The notes under the pieces: generated by a model
Told to the model about the DNA's origin: nothing
The model's input: only the letters and a program-made list of their open reading frames with translations
The model's database searches: none
Translations under genes and position numbers: made by a program
Shown: piece by piece, positions 17,514 through 28,487 of the stretch
How positions within the stretch are numbered: position 1 is the first letter of the stretch
How the letters are laid out: each line of letters begins with the position of its first letter
DNA from: Pseudonocardia terrae
GTDB taxonomy: Bacteria; Actinomycetota; Actinomycetes; Mycobacteriales; Pseudonocardiaceae
Assembly (NCBI RefSeq): GCF_021343995.1
Contig: NZ_JAJTTE010000012.1
Location: 62,001 to 126,000, forward strand
DNA: 64,000 bases
Direction: 5' to 3'

Positions 17514-20338
17514 TGCCTGATCGCGCGCCCCACCGGGCCGACCAGACCACCACCGACCCCAGCACGCAGCCCGGCACCCACACCGGCACCGTGACCGCCG
17601 ACCCGCCGACGGACGGAGCCGGCAGCGCCCCGGAGACGAGCGTTCCCGCGCCGGCCGAACCCGCCTACCCCCGGCACTGGGAGGCGGACATCGTCGCCTC
17701 CGACGGCCGGATCGTGCACCTGCGGCCGATCCACCCGTCCGACGCCGACGCGCTGCTGGCCTTCCACCAGCACCTGTCCGACCGCACCCGGTACCTGCGC
17801 TACTTCGGGCCCTACCCGCGGATCCCCCCGCGCGACCTGGAGCGGTTCGTCACCGTCGACCACCACAAGCGGGTCGCCTTCGTCGCGCTGCTCGGCGACG
17901 AGATCATCGCCGTCGGCCGGTACGAGGGCCTGGGCGACCCGGACAGGCCCGACGACCCCGTGACGTCGGCCGAGGTCGCGTTCGTGGTGCGGGACGACCA
18001 CCAGGGCCGCGGGCTGGGTTCGATCCTGCTGGAGCACCTCGCCGCGGCGGCCCGGGAGAACGGGCTGGACCGCTTCGAGGCCGAGGTGCTGGTGGAGAAC
18101 CACACCATGGTCCGCGTCTTCCGGGAGGCCGGGTACCAGGTGCGGCGGGCCTTCGCCGAGGGCGTGCTGCACCTCGAGTTCGACATCGACCCCACCGAGC
18201 GCTCCCTCGCCGTGCGGGACTCGCGCGAGCAGGCCGCGGAGGCCCGCAGCGTCGCGAACGTGCTCAACCCGACGTCCGTCGCGGTCATCGGGGCGTCCAC
18301 GGACCAGTCGAAGATCGGTCACGCGGTCCTGGCGAACCTGTTGCGCGCCAACTTCACCGGGCCCGTCTACCCGGTCAACCCCGACGCCCGCTCGGTGCGC
18401 GGCGTGCGCGCCTACGCCTCGGTCACGGACATCCCCGACCCCGTCGACCTGGCCGTCGTCGCCATCCCCGCCTCAGGGATCGACGAGGTCATGGACTCCT
18501 GCCTGGAGAAGGGGGTCAAGGCGCTGGTGGTGGTCAGCTCCGGGTTCGCCGACGCCGGCGGCCGCGGCGTCATCGCCGAGCGCAAGCTCGTCGCGGAGGC
18601 CCGGGCGCACGGCATGCGGGTGATCGGGCCGAACGCGCTGGGCGTGGCCAACCTGGCCGACGAGGTGCGGCTCAACGCCAGCCTCGCCCCGGACCTGCCG
18701 CCGCGCGGGCGGGTCGGCTTCTTCAGCCAGTCCGGCGCGCTGGGCACGGCGATCCTGGCGACGGCCAAGTCCCGCGGCCTCGGCCTGTCGACCTTCGTCT
18801 CCGCCGGTAACCGCGCGGACGTCTCCGGCAACGACCTGCTGCAGTTCTGGCAGACCGACCCGGCGACCGACGTCGTGCTGCTCTACCTGGAGACCTTCGG
18901 CAACCCGCGCAAGTTCGGCCGGCTCGCACGCCGGCTCGCCCGGACCAAGCCAGTGGTGGCGGTGAAGAGCGGCCGGCACGCGCGGCCCGAGCGGCTCCGC
19001 GAGAGCGCCGTCCCGATCGACGACGCGAGTGTGCGGGCGCTGTTCGAGCAGTCCGGCGTGATCCGGGTCGAGACCATCGCCCAGCTGTTCGACACCGCGC
19101 TGCTGCTGGCCTACCAGCCGTTGCCCAAGGGCAGGCGGGTCGCGGTCGTCGGCAACTCGACCGCGCTGAACGTGCTGGTCACGGACGCGCTGCGGGACGA
19201 GGGCATGGAGACCGCGGGCGACCCGGTCGACATCGGCGCGGCCGCGTCGCCGGAGGAGTTCGCCGCCGCCGTGAGCCGAGCCCTGGAGGCGGGCGGCGCG
19301 GGCGAGGCGGACTCGATCGTCGTGGTGTTCGTGCCGCCGATCGCGACGCCGGGCGCGGAGTACGCGCGGGTGCTGCGCGAGACCGCGAACAGCGGCGCGG
19401 ACAAGCCGGTGGCGGCGGTCTTCCTCGCGATGGAGGGTGTGCCCGACGAGCTCGCGGTCCCGCTGCCCGACGGCACGCCCGGCCCGGGGTCGGTCCCCTC
19501 GTACGCCAGCCCGGAGCGGGCGGTGCAGGCGCTGTCCCGGGTGGCCCGGTACGCGGCCTGGCGGGAGATGCCGGTCGGGGAGTTCGTGCAGCCCGACGGC
19601 ATCGACCTCGACCGGGCGCGGGCCACGATCGAGGGCCTCGGGGTGGGCGCGGAGGCGGACGGCGCCACCCGCACGCTGACGGACGACGAGGCCGTCGAGC
19701 TGCTGGGCTGCTTCGGCATCTCCGTCACGGCGTTCCGGCGGGTCCGCGGGTCGGAGGCCGCGGAGAAGGCGGCCGACGAGCTCGGCTACCCGGTCGCGCT
19801 CAAGGCGGTGGGGGACCGCTGGCGGCACCGGACCGACCTCGTCGGCGTGCGCCTGGACCTGGGCTCGGCGGCCGCGGTCCGCCGGGCGTTCGCCGACATC
19901 GAGCGGGTGACCGGTAAGGACGAGGTCTACGTGCAGCGGATGGCGCCCAAGGGCACGTCGTGCGTGCTGGAGGTGGCCGAGGACCCGTCGTTCGGCTCGC
20001 TGCTGTCCTTCGGCATCTCGGGCATGGCCACCCAGCTGCTCGACGACCGGGCCTTCCGGGTGGTGCCGCTGTCGACCGAGGACGCGGCGGCGCTGGTCCG
20101 GGCGCCGCGGGCCGCGCCGCTGCTCACCGGCTACCGGGGCTCCGAGCCGGCCGACCTGGCCGCGATGGAGGACCTGGCGCTGCGGGTCGGGGCGATGGCC
20201 GAGGCCCTGCCGGAGCTGCGCTCGCTCGCGCTCGACCCGGTGCTGGCGTCGGCGGAGGGGGCATTCGTCACCGGGGCCCGGGTCGTCCTCGGCCCGCCCC
20301 CGACGCGCGACGACCACGGCCCCCGCCGCCTCGGCTGA
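17514..20338 (+). CDS. GNAT acetyltransferase fused to an acyl-CoA synthetase (NDP-forming)-like region, Pat type
   Basis: 941 aa. Residues about 50-210 are a GNAT domain (AEVAFVVRDDHQGRGLGSILL is the acetyl-CoA site). Then a CoA-binding domain from about 240 (VAVIGASTDQSKIGHAVLANL), succinyl-CoA-ligase-like domains, and an ATP-grasp domain from about 725 to the end. Protein lysine acetyltransferases of the PatZ family have the same parts with GNAT last; here GNAT is first, a known actinobacterial order. Where active synthetases have S-H-T-G with the phosphorylated His, this one reads RLRESAVPIDD, so that His is missing and the large part is probably regulatory. Substrate likely acetyl-CoA synthetase (inference from acuC). 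Confidence 0.9.
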
Positions 20339-20347
20339 GAGGCCGCA

Positions 20348-20447
20348 TTGTGGAACCATAATGCGCGATTCCGCCCTCGATGATCGCGTTATGGAACCAT
20401 GATGCGCGAGAGGGCGGGCGTTTCGCGCATTATGGTTCCAAAGTGCG
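20348..20447. repeat. inverted-repeat element with GGAACCAT core, copy A
   Basis: Three copies of a nearly identical 18-mer: TGGAACCATAATGCGCGA from about 20351 and a one-base variant from about 20393 on the plus strand, and TCGCGCATTATGGTTCCA at 20423-20440 on the minus strand. It occupies the whole gap between the convergent acetyltransferase and fumarase genes. AT-richer than its surroundings. A second copy lies at 37841-37893. Confidence 0.7.
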
Positions 20448-20453
20448 GGTCGG

Positions 20454-22127
<1,674 letters not shown>

Positions 22128-22200
22128 GGGAGGACGCTACCTCCGGATCTCCCCGCCCCCGGTACGGCGCGGGCGTGATGCTCGCCCCGCGCCGCCCAGC

Positions 22201-22322
22201 TCGCCGCCTCGCCGCCTCGCCGCCTCGCCGCCTCGCCGCCCCGCCCCGCCGCGCCGCCCGTCGCGCCGCCCGCCGCGCCGCCCGCCGCGCCGCCCGCCGC
22301 GCCGCCCGTCGCGCCGCCCGCC
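22201..22322. repeat. GC-only tandem repeats, 8-bp and 12-bp units
   Basis: Five exact copies of TCGCCGCC (22201-22240), a 10-bp joint, then six copies of a 12-bp unit GCGCCGCCCGCC with C/T variation at position 11 (22251-22322). It lies between fumA and the flippase gene start; no coding function is supported. Confidence 0.85.
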
Positions 22323-22475
22323 GCGCCACTCGGTCGTGTCGCCCGCCGTGTCCCGGTGTGAGCGGGATCCCCCCGTCGACCGACCGGGCGACACCGCCCG
22401 TCTCCCGCAGAGCGCCGCACGTCGTTCGAGTGGCGTTCACCCCCTCTCCACCCGATCGTGGCCGAACCGTGTTGC

Positions 22476-22481
22476 TAGCGT
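22476..22481 (+). promoter_or_regulatory. candidate -10 TAGCGT for the flippase-kinase gene
   Basis: TAGCGT ends 6 nt before GTG 22488; suggests leaderless expression. No clear -35. Confidence 0.4.
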
Positions 22482-22487
22482 GCCGCC

Positions 22488-24977
22488 GTGGAGAGCCGGG
22501 GCGTACGGGCGCCAGATGACCCGCCGGAACCCGCAGCCCCGCGATCGTCCGGGCGGCGGTCCCACCCGTCGCCGTCCCGGACCCGCGGGGGTCTCGTCCG
22601 CGGTTCCCTGATCCGCAGCGCCGCCCATCGCGACGGGCTCGCGCTCATCCTCGGCTCCGGCCTCACCTCGGCCGTCGGGCTCGTCTACTGGGTGCTCGCC
22701 GCCCGGCTGTTCCCCGCCGACGTCGTCGGCCTCAACCAGGCGGCGCTCTCCGCGGTGATGCTGCTGGGCAGCGTCGCGCACCTGAACATGACGTACGCGC
22801 TGCTGCGCTTCGTCCCGGTCGCGGGGCGGGCGGCGCGCCGCCTGGTGATCGGCGGGTACCTGGCCGCGGGCGCGATCGCCGCCCTGGTCGGGCTGGCCTT
22901 CGCGACCGGCGCGCGGTGGTGGGCGCCGGACCTGGTGGCGGCGGTCGGCCAGGACCGGCTGACGGTGTTCTTCGTGCTCGCGACGCCGGTGTGGGCGTTG
23001 TTCACGGTGCAGGACTACGTGCTGACCGGGATCCGGCGGGCGACGGTGGTCCCGCTGGAGAACGGCGTGTTCGCCGTGCTCAAGGTCGGGCTGCTGCTGG
23101 CGGCGCTGGCCGCCACCGTGACCGGGGCGGTCGCCGTCTCCTGGATGGTCGCGACGGCGCTGCTGGTCCTGGTCGTCAACGTCTGGCTGCTGGCCCGCGC
23201 GCTGCCCCGCTTCACCCGCGAGCACGAGGCCGCGGGCGGACCCGTCGAGCGGATCACGGTGCGCGATCTCGGCGGCTTCGTGCGTGCCGACTACGCGGGG
23301 GCGATCTTCCAGCAAGCCGCGATGTTCGGCATGCCCGTCCTGGTGCTCGGCCGGCTCGGGCCGGAGGCCAACGGCGCCTACGGCATCGTCTGGCAGATCG
23401 CGCAGGCGCTGTTCGTGGTCTCGTCCGGGATGAACCAGTCGATGGTCGCCCACACCGCGGCCGACGCGGGTTCGGCCGAGACGGTCGAGGCGGCCCGAAG
23501 GGCGACGATCCGCCGTTCGCTGACCCTCGTCCTGCCGGGTGCCCTGGTCGTGGCCGTCGGCGCCCCGCTGATCCTGTCCGTGTTCGGCGCCGGCTACGCC
23601 CGCGAGGGCACCGCCGCGCTCGCGCTGACCGCCCTCGCCGCCGTGCCGTACGCGGTGACCTCCGCGACCGTGAGCGCCGCACGGGTCCGCCGCCGCGGCG
23701 TCGTCCAGTTCGCGGTGCCCGCCGCGGCCGCGGTCCTGGTGATCGGCGGCTCCTGGGTGCTGCTGCCGGTGCTCGGGATCGTCGGGGCCGGCCTGGCGTG
23801 GCTGGTCGGGCAGTCGCTGGTGGCACTCGTGATCATGCTCCTGACCGCGCGGTGGCTGCCGCCGGTGCTGGCCCGCCGGGTCGACGCCCTGCGCTCGGCC
23901 GGGCTGCTGCGCCGCATCGGCGGCGCCGGCACCCTGCTGCACGTCGTCCCGGGCGGCGCGGGCTGGACCCTCGGCGAGCGCCTGAGCGGCGGCTCGGAGT
24001 CCGTGGTCGTCCGGGTCGGCCCGGAGGGCGGCGCCGTCGCGCAGGGGGCGCTGCTCAAGGCGTGCGACACCCCGCGCAGCCGGCGCGGGCTGGCCTGGCA
24101 GACCGAGGTGCTCGACCGGCTGCACGCCGACCCCCGGATCGGGCACCTGCACCCGCTGCTGCCGCGCGTGCTCGGCGCGGGCGAGATCGGGCGCAGCTAC
24201 TGCGTGATCGAGTCGCTGGTGCCGGGGGAGAGCGGGCTGACCGTGCTGCGCGACCCCCTGCGCGGTCCGGCCCTCGTCGACCACGCCGTCCAGGTGATCG
24301 GCGAGCTCCACCGGCACACCGGGGAGGTCCGCCAGGTCGGGCCCGAGGACCTCGACGCGTGGGTGCACGAGCCGCTGTCGCGGGTGCGGTCGCTGGTCCC
24401 GCGGGCGTTGCACGCCGACACTCGTGCCCTCGGCGCCATGCTCGACGCCGCCCTGCGTGGCCGCCGCGCGTCCGTCGGCTGGGTCCACGGCGACTTCAGT
24501 CCGGTCAACCTGCTCGTCGACCCGGCGGGCCGGGTCAGCGGGATCGTCGACTGGTGCGAGGCGCGGCCCGCGGGCCTGCAGGTGCTCGACGTCGTGGCGC
24601 TGCACCAGTTCGCCGTGATGCACGGGGCGGGGCGCGAGCTCGGCCCGCTGGTGCTCGACTGGCTGGCCGGCGCGCCCGACGCGGTGGGCCGGCGGCTGGG
24701 TGCGGCCCAGCGTCGGCTCGGCGGGGACCCGGTCGACCCCCGGGCGCTCATCGCGCTGGGCTGGCTGCAGCACGTCTCCGAGGTGGCCCGGAAGTCGGCG
24801 CGCGCCTCGGCCAACCCGGTGTGGGTGCGGCGCAACGTCCGGGCCCCGCTGCGCGGCGCCTGCGCGGCCCTCGAGGCCAGCGGCCCGGGGCCGGTGCCGG
24901 TGACGGAGCCGCTGACGGAACCGTTTCCGGAGACCGAGCCGGTCACGGAGCCGTTCACGGATCAGGCCGCGAGCTGA
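22488..24977 (+). CDS. polysaccharide flippase fused to an aminoglycoside-phosphotransferase-like kinase domain
   Basis: 829 aa. Residues about 45-465 are 12 or more hydrophobic helices of the Wzx/MATE-like oligosaccharide flippase type. After about 480 a cytoplasmic kinase-like domain begins: GERLSGGSESVVVRV (nucleotide loop), YCVIESLVPGESG, then HGDFSPVNLLVD (catalytic loop with Asp and Asn) and GIVDWCEA (metal Asp), the signature of APH/choline-kinase folds. The tail has TEP-rich repeats. Fusion on one chain suggests phosphorylation of a lipid-linked glycan or sugar coupled to its export, which is inference. Monocistronic, bounded by a strong terminator. No glycosyltransferase neighbours. 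Confidence 0.8.
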   Translation: MESRGVRAPDDPPEPAAPRSSGRRSHPSPSRTRGGLVRGSLIRSAAHRDGLALILGSGLTSAVGLVYWVLAARLFPADVVGLNQAALSAVMLLGSVAHLNMTYALLRFVPVAGRAARRLVIGGYLAAGAIAALVGLAFATGARWWAPDLVAAVGQDRLTVFFVLATPVWALFTVQDYVLTGIRRATVVPLENGVFAVLKVGLLLAALAATVTGAVAVSWMVATALLVLVVNVWLLARALPRFTREHEAAGGPVERITVRDLGGFVRADYAGAIFQQAAMFGMPVLVLGRLGPEANGAYGIVWQIAQALFVVSSGMNQSMVAHTAADAGSAETVEAARRATIRRSLTLVLPGALVVAVGAPLILSVFGAGYAREGTAALALTALAAVPYAVTSATVSAARVRRRGVVQFAVPAAAAVLVIGGSWVLLPVLGIVGAGLAWLVGQSLVALVIMLLTARWLPPVLARRVDALRSAGLLRRIGGAGTLLHVVPGGAGWTLGERLSGGSESVVVRVGPEGGAVAQGALLKACDTPRSRRGLAWQTEVLDRLHADPRIGHLHPLLPRVLGAGEIGRSYCVIESLVPGESGLTVLRDPLRGPALVDHAVQVIGELHRHTGEVRQVGPEDLDAWVHEPLSRVRSLVPRALHADTRALGAMLDAALRGRRASVGWVHGDFSPVNLLVDPAGRVSGIVDWCEARPAGLQVLDVVALHQFAVMHGAGRELGPLVLDWLAGAPDAVGRRLGAAQRRLGGDPVDPRALIALGWLQHVSEVARKSARASANPVWVRRNVRAPLRGACAALEASGPGPVPVTEPLTEPFPETEPVTEPFTDQAAS

Positions 24978-24985
24978 GTGTGGGC

Positions 24986-25022
24986 GGGTGGCCGGACCGG
25001 CCCCCGTCCGGTCCGGCCACCC
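24986..25022 (+). terminator. strong terminator hairpin after the flippase-kinase gene
   Basis: GGGTGGCCGGACCGG (24986-25000) pairs perfectly over 15 bp with 25008-25022, 7-nt loop, 8 nt after the stop. Confidence 0.75.
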
Positions 25023-25154
25023 CGGGCGACACCGACGGCGCGCCGGAGGACCGGCAGCCGCGGTGCGGGGTAGGAGGGGAACTCCGTCGACCCTCCCCGA
25101 CGTGGGCGGCCCGCGTCAAACATCCGGCTGGCTTCTCCACCCGCACGTCGTAAT

Positions 25155-27509
25155 GTGAGTCACATGCCTCATTCCATTCTCGGGACCGCCGTGCGGCGGA
25201 TCGAGGACCCCGACCTGATCACCGGAGCCACCACCTACGTCGGCAACATCGTCGCCGGCCGCACGGACGTGCTGCACGCGGCGTTCGTCCGCTCGCCCCT
25301 CGCGCACGCGCTCGTCACCGGGATCGACACCTCCGCGGCCGCGGCGGCCGAGGGCGTCGTCGCCGTCTACACCGCCGCGGACCTCGGGCTCCCCGCGCAC
25401 CACGGGCTGATGGTGCTCAACCCCGACATGCCCCGCCCGCCCCTGGCCACCGACCGGGTCCGCTTCGTCGGCGAGGCCGTGGCGCTCGTCGTCGCCGAGT
25501 CGAAGGCGGCGGCGGTCGACGCCGCCGAACTGGTCGAGGTCGACTACGACCCGCTGCCCGCCGTCGTCGACGCCGAGGCGGCGCTCGCACCCGACGCCCC
25601 GCTGCAGTTCCCCGACGCCGGGTCCAACGTGGCCGGCGGGCTGCGCTCGGCCGAGGGCGCCGCCGTGCTCGACGGCGCCGAGGTCGTGGTCCGGGCGCGC
25701 ATGGTCAACCAGCGCATCGCGGTCGTGCCGCTCGAGGGCAACGCGATCCTGGCCGACCCGACCGACGCCGACCACACGCTCGTCGTGCACGTCTCGACCC
25801 AGATGCCGCACGGCTTCCGTGCCCAGCTCGCCGGGCTGTTCGGGCTGGAGGCCGACGCGGTGCGGGTGATCGCGCCCAACGTCGGCGGCGGTTTCGGCGG
25901 CAAGGCCGGGGTGCTCGCCGAGCACACCGCGACGGTGGGCGCCGCGCGGGCGCTGGGCCGGCCGGTCGCGTGGGTCGAGACGCGCTCGGAGAACCTCGTC
26001 TCGATGCCGCACGGCCGCGGCCAGGTCGCCTACTACGAGCTCGGCCTGACCCGCGAGGGCCGGATGACCGGGCTGCGCTGCCGGGTCGTCGGCGACGCGG
26101 GCGCCTACGCCGGGTTCGGCGGTGCGCTGCCGCTGCACATGACCTACGTGATGGCGCCGGGCGTCTACGACATCCCCGAGGTGGGGTACGACGCCGTCGC
26201 GGCGCTGACCAACACCACGCCGATGGGGGCGTTCCGCGGGGCGGGCCGGCCGGAGGCGGCCGCGCACCTCGAGCGGCTGGTCGACATCGCCGCGGCCGAG
26301 CTGGACATCGACCCGGCGGAGCTGCGCCGGCGCAACTTCCTCGACCCGGCCGCGTTCCCGCTGACCACGCCGGTCGGCGCGAACTACGACGTGGGCGACT
26401 ACGACCTGCCGCTGCGCGAGGCGCTGCGGCTGGCCGACTACGAGAAGCTCCGCGAGGAGCAGGTCACCCGCCGCGAGTCCGGTGACCCGGTGCAGCTGGG
26501 TATCGGCATGTCGGTCTACGTGGAGATCACCGCGGGCGGCGGGGGCAGCGAGTACGGGTCGGTGCGGGTGCACCCGGACGGGACGGCCACGGTGCAGGCC
26601 GGGACCTCGGCGCACGGGCAGGGGCACGCGACGTCGTTCGCGATGCTCGTGTCGGACCGCCTCGGCATCCCCATGGAGAAGATCACCTACGAGCAGTCCG
26701 ACACCGCCAGCGTCCCGCGCGGCGGTGGCACCGGCGGCTCGCGGTCGCTGCAGATGGGCGGGTCCGCGGTGCGGGTCGCCGCCGACGACGTGCTCAAGGA
26801 GGCCGTCCAGCGGGCCGCGGCGCTGCTCGAGGCCAACCCGGACGACGTCGCGCTGACCGACGACGGGGAGTTCGGCGTCACCGGCGTGCCGTCGGCCACC
26901 GTGACCTGGGAGCAGGTCGCGGCCGAGGGCGAGATCTTCGCGGGTGTCGACGAGCAGCAGGCCGACGCGACCTACCCCTTCGGCGCACATCTGTCGGTCG
27001 TCGAGGTGGACACGCTGACCGGGCTGGTGCGGCCGCGTACGCACATCGCGGTCGACGACTGCGGGCGGGTGCTCAACCCGCTGCTGGTCGAGGGGCAGCA
27101 GCACGGCGGGCTGGCGCAGGGCATCGCCCAGGCGCTCTACGAGGAGGTCCTCTACGACCCGGAGGGCAACCCGACCACCGCCACGCTCGCCGACTACCAC
27201 ATCCCCACCGCGGCGGACCTCTTCGCCTTCCAGGCGGTCACCACCGAGACGCCCACCCCGCGCAACGTGCTCGGGGCGAAGGGCATCGGCGAGTCGGCGA
27301 CGATCGGCTCGACGCCGGCGGTGCAGAACGCGATCGTCGACGCGCTGCGGCCGTACGGGGTCACGCACGTCGATCTGCCGTGCACGCCGGAGCGCATCTG
27401 GCGGGCGATCCAGGCCGGCGGCGGGGACCCGTGGCGCGAGCCCGCGGACGTCTTCGGCGCGCTGCCGCTGCGGGGCGGGGACTCGCAGGACGAGTCCGGC
27501 GCGATCTGA
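25155..27509 (+). CDS. xanthine dehydrogenase/CO dehydrogenase-family molybdopterin-binding subunit (CoxL-like, form II type)
   Basis: 784 aa from GTG 25155 (ATG 25164 is equally possible; neither has a clear ribosome site). ILGTAVRRIEDPDLITG starts the a/b hammerhead; VGGGFGGK is the molybdopterin glycine motif; the active-site loop reads GAFRGAGRPEA, which resembles the AYRGAGR loop of form II enzymes, not the AYxCSFR of true CO dehydrogenase; GAKGIGESATIGSTPA near the end holds the catalytic Glu. It would hydroxylate a heteroaromatic, aldehyde or related carbon. The FAD (CoxM) and 2Fe-2S (CoxS) subunits normally beside it are absent on both sides, so it is an orphan here. Confidence 0.88.
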   Translation: MSHMPHSILGTAVRRIEDPDLITGATTYVGNIVAGRTDVLHAAFVRSPLAHALVTGIDTSAAAAAEGVVAVYTAADLGLPAHHGLMVLNPDMPRPPLATDRVRFVGEAVALVVAESKAAAVDAAELVEVDYDPLPAVVDAEAALAPDAPLQFPDAGSNVAGGLRSAEGAAVLDGAEVVVRARMVNQRIAVVPLEGNAILADPTDADHTLVVHVSTQMPHGFRAQLAGLFGLEADAVRVIAPNVGGGFGGKAGVLAEHTATVGAARALGRPVAWVETRSENLVSMPHGRGQVAYYELGLTREGRMTGLRCRVVGDAGAYAGFGGALPLHMTYVMAPGVYDIPEVGYDAVAALTNTTPMGAFRGAGRPEAAAHLERLVDIAAAELDIDPAELRRRNFLDPAAFPLTTPVGANYDVGDYDLPLREALRLADYEKLREEQVTRRESGDPVQLGIGMSVYVEITAGGGGSEYGSVRVHPDGTATVQAGTSAHGQGHATSFAMLVSDRLGIPMEKITYEQSDTASVPRGGGTGGSRSLQMGGSAVRVAADDVLKEAVQRAAALLEANPDDVALTDDGEFGVTGVPSATVTWEQVAAEGEIFAGVDEQQADATYPFGAHLSVVEVDTLTGLVRPRTHIAVDDCGRVLNPLLVEGQQHGGLAQGIAQALYEEVLYDPEGNPTTATLADYHIPTAADLFAFQAVTTETPTPRNVLGAKGIGESATIGSTPAVQNAIVDALRPYGVTHVDLPCTPERIWRAIQAGGGDPWREPADVFGALPLRGGDSQDESGAI

Positions 27510-27559
27510 GGGCGCCCGGCGGCCGGACGGCCGCATGATCGACGGGCCGGTTCGGCCGT

Positions 27560-27592
27560 CCGGGGGTGGGTGCGCCGGGCACCCACCCCCGG
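27560..27592 (+). terminator. terminator hairpin after the CoxL-like gene
   Basis: CCGGGGGTGGGTGC (27560-27573), loop GCCGG, perfect 14-bp complement at 27579-27592. It separates the CoxL-like gene from the following hydrolase pair. Confidence 0.75.
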
Positions 27593-27662
27593 GGCTGTGA
27601 ACCGGCCCGTCGTGGCGCAGACTCTTGCCCGTGACTCGAGGAGCGAGCGTGGAGCGCACGCG

Positions 27663-28487
27663 ATGAGGCTGGCCACCATCCGGACCGCCGCGGGGACGCG
27701 CGCCGTCCGGGTCGACGCGACGGGGGCGACCGAGACCGGCGATGCGGACCTGCGCGCCCTGCTCTCCCGGCCGGACTGGGCCGAGCACGCGGCGGCCGCG
27801 GCCGGCCCGTCGCACCCCGTCGAGGGGCTCGACTACGCGCCGCTGGTGCCCTCTCCCGAGAAGATCATCTGCGTCGGTCTGAACTACCGCGACCACGTCC
27901 TCGAGATGGGCAACGAGCTGCCCGAGTACCCCACGGTGTTCGCGAAGTACGCGCCCGCGCTCGTCGGCGCGCACGACGAGATCGAGCTGCCCACCGTCTC
28001 CGAGCAGGTCGACTACGAGGCCGAGCTGGCCGTCGTCATCGGGAAGCCCGTGCGTCACGCCGACGAGGCCGCGGCGGCGGCGGCGATCGCCGGCTACACG
28101 ATCCTCAACGACGTCAGCGTGCGCGACTACCAGAACCGCACCAAGCAGTTCCTGCAGGGCAAGACCTTCGAGCACAGCACCCCGCTGGGCCCGGTGCTGG
28201 TCACGCCCGACGAGCTGCCCGAGGGCGGCTGGGCGATCTCCTCGACGCTCGACGGCGAGGTCATGCAGAGCTCGACCACCGACCAGCTGGTGTTCGGCGC
28301 CGTCGACCTGATCGTCTACCTGTCGGCGATCCTCACGCTCAACCCGGGCGACGTGATCGCCACCGGCACCCCGGGCGGCGTGGGCCACGCGCGCCGGCCC
28401 CCGCGGTACCTGACGGACGGCGCCGAGCTGGTCACCGCGATCGCCGGCATCGGCGAGTGCCGCAACGTCTGTCGGCTCACGAAATGA
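27663..28487 (+). CDS. fumarylacetoacetate hydrolase-family protein
   Basis: 274 aa. IICVGLNYRDHVLEMGNELP, then QVDYEAELAVVIGKPVR with the E-x-E metal ligands, GYTILNDVSVRDYQNR, GKTFEHSTPLGP and the terminal PGDVIATGTPGGVGHAR define the FAH superfamily. Its last bases overlap the start of a mycothiol-dependent isomerase-type gene (ATGA), which favours fumarylpyruvate hydrolase of a gentisate pathway: isomerase makes fumarylpyruvate, this enzyme splits it to fumarate and pyruvate. No gentisate dioxygenase is nearby, so this stays inference; other C-C bond hydrolysing or decarboxylating FAH members remain possible. Confidence 0.85.
   Translation: MRLATIRTAAGTRAVRVDATGATETGDADLRALLSRPDWAEHAAAAAGPSHPVEGLDYAPLVPSPEKIICVGLNYRDHVLEMGNELPEYPTVFAKYAPALVGAHDEIELPTVSEQVDYEAELAVVIGKPVRHADEAAAAAAIAGYTILNDVSVRDYQNRTKQFLQGKTFEHSTPLGPVLVTPDELPEGGWAISSTLDGEVMQSSTTDQLVFGAVDLIVYLSAILTLNPGDVIATGTPGGVGHARRPPRYLTDGAELVTAIAGIGECRNVCRLTK

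Larger units (their letters stand above)
22128..22487. other. 360-bp divergent intergenic region
   Basis: It holds the promoters of fumA (minus) and the flippase gene (plus), the GC-only tandem repeats at 22201-22322, and a candidate -10 at 22476. No gene, RNA or operator beyond these is visible. Confidence 0.6.
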
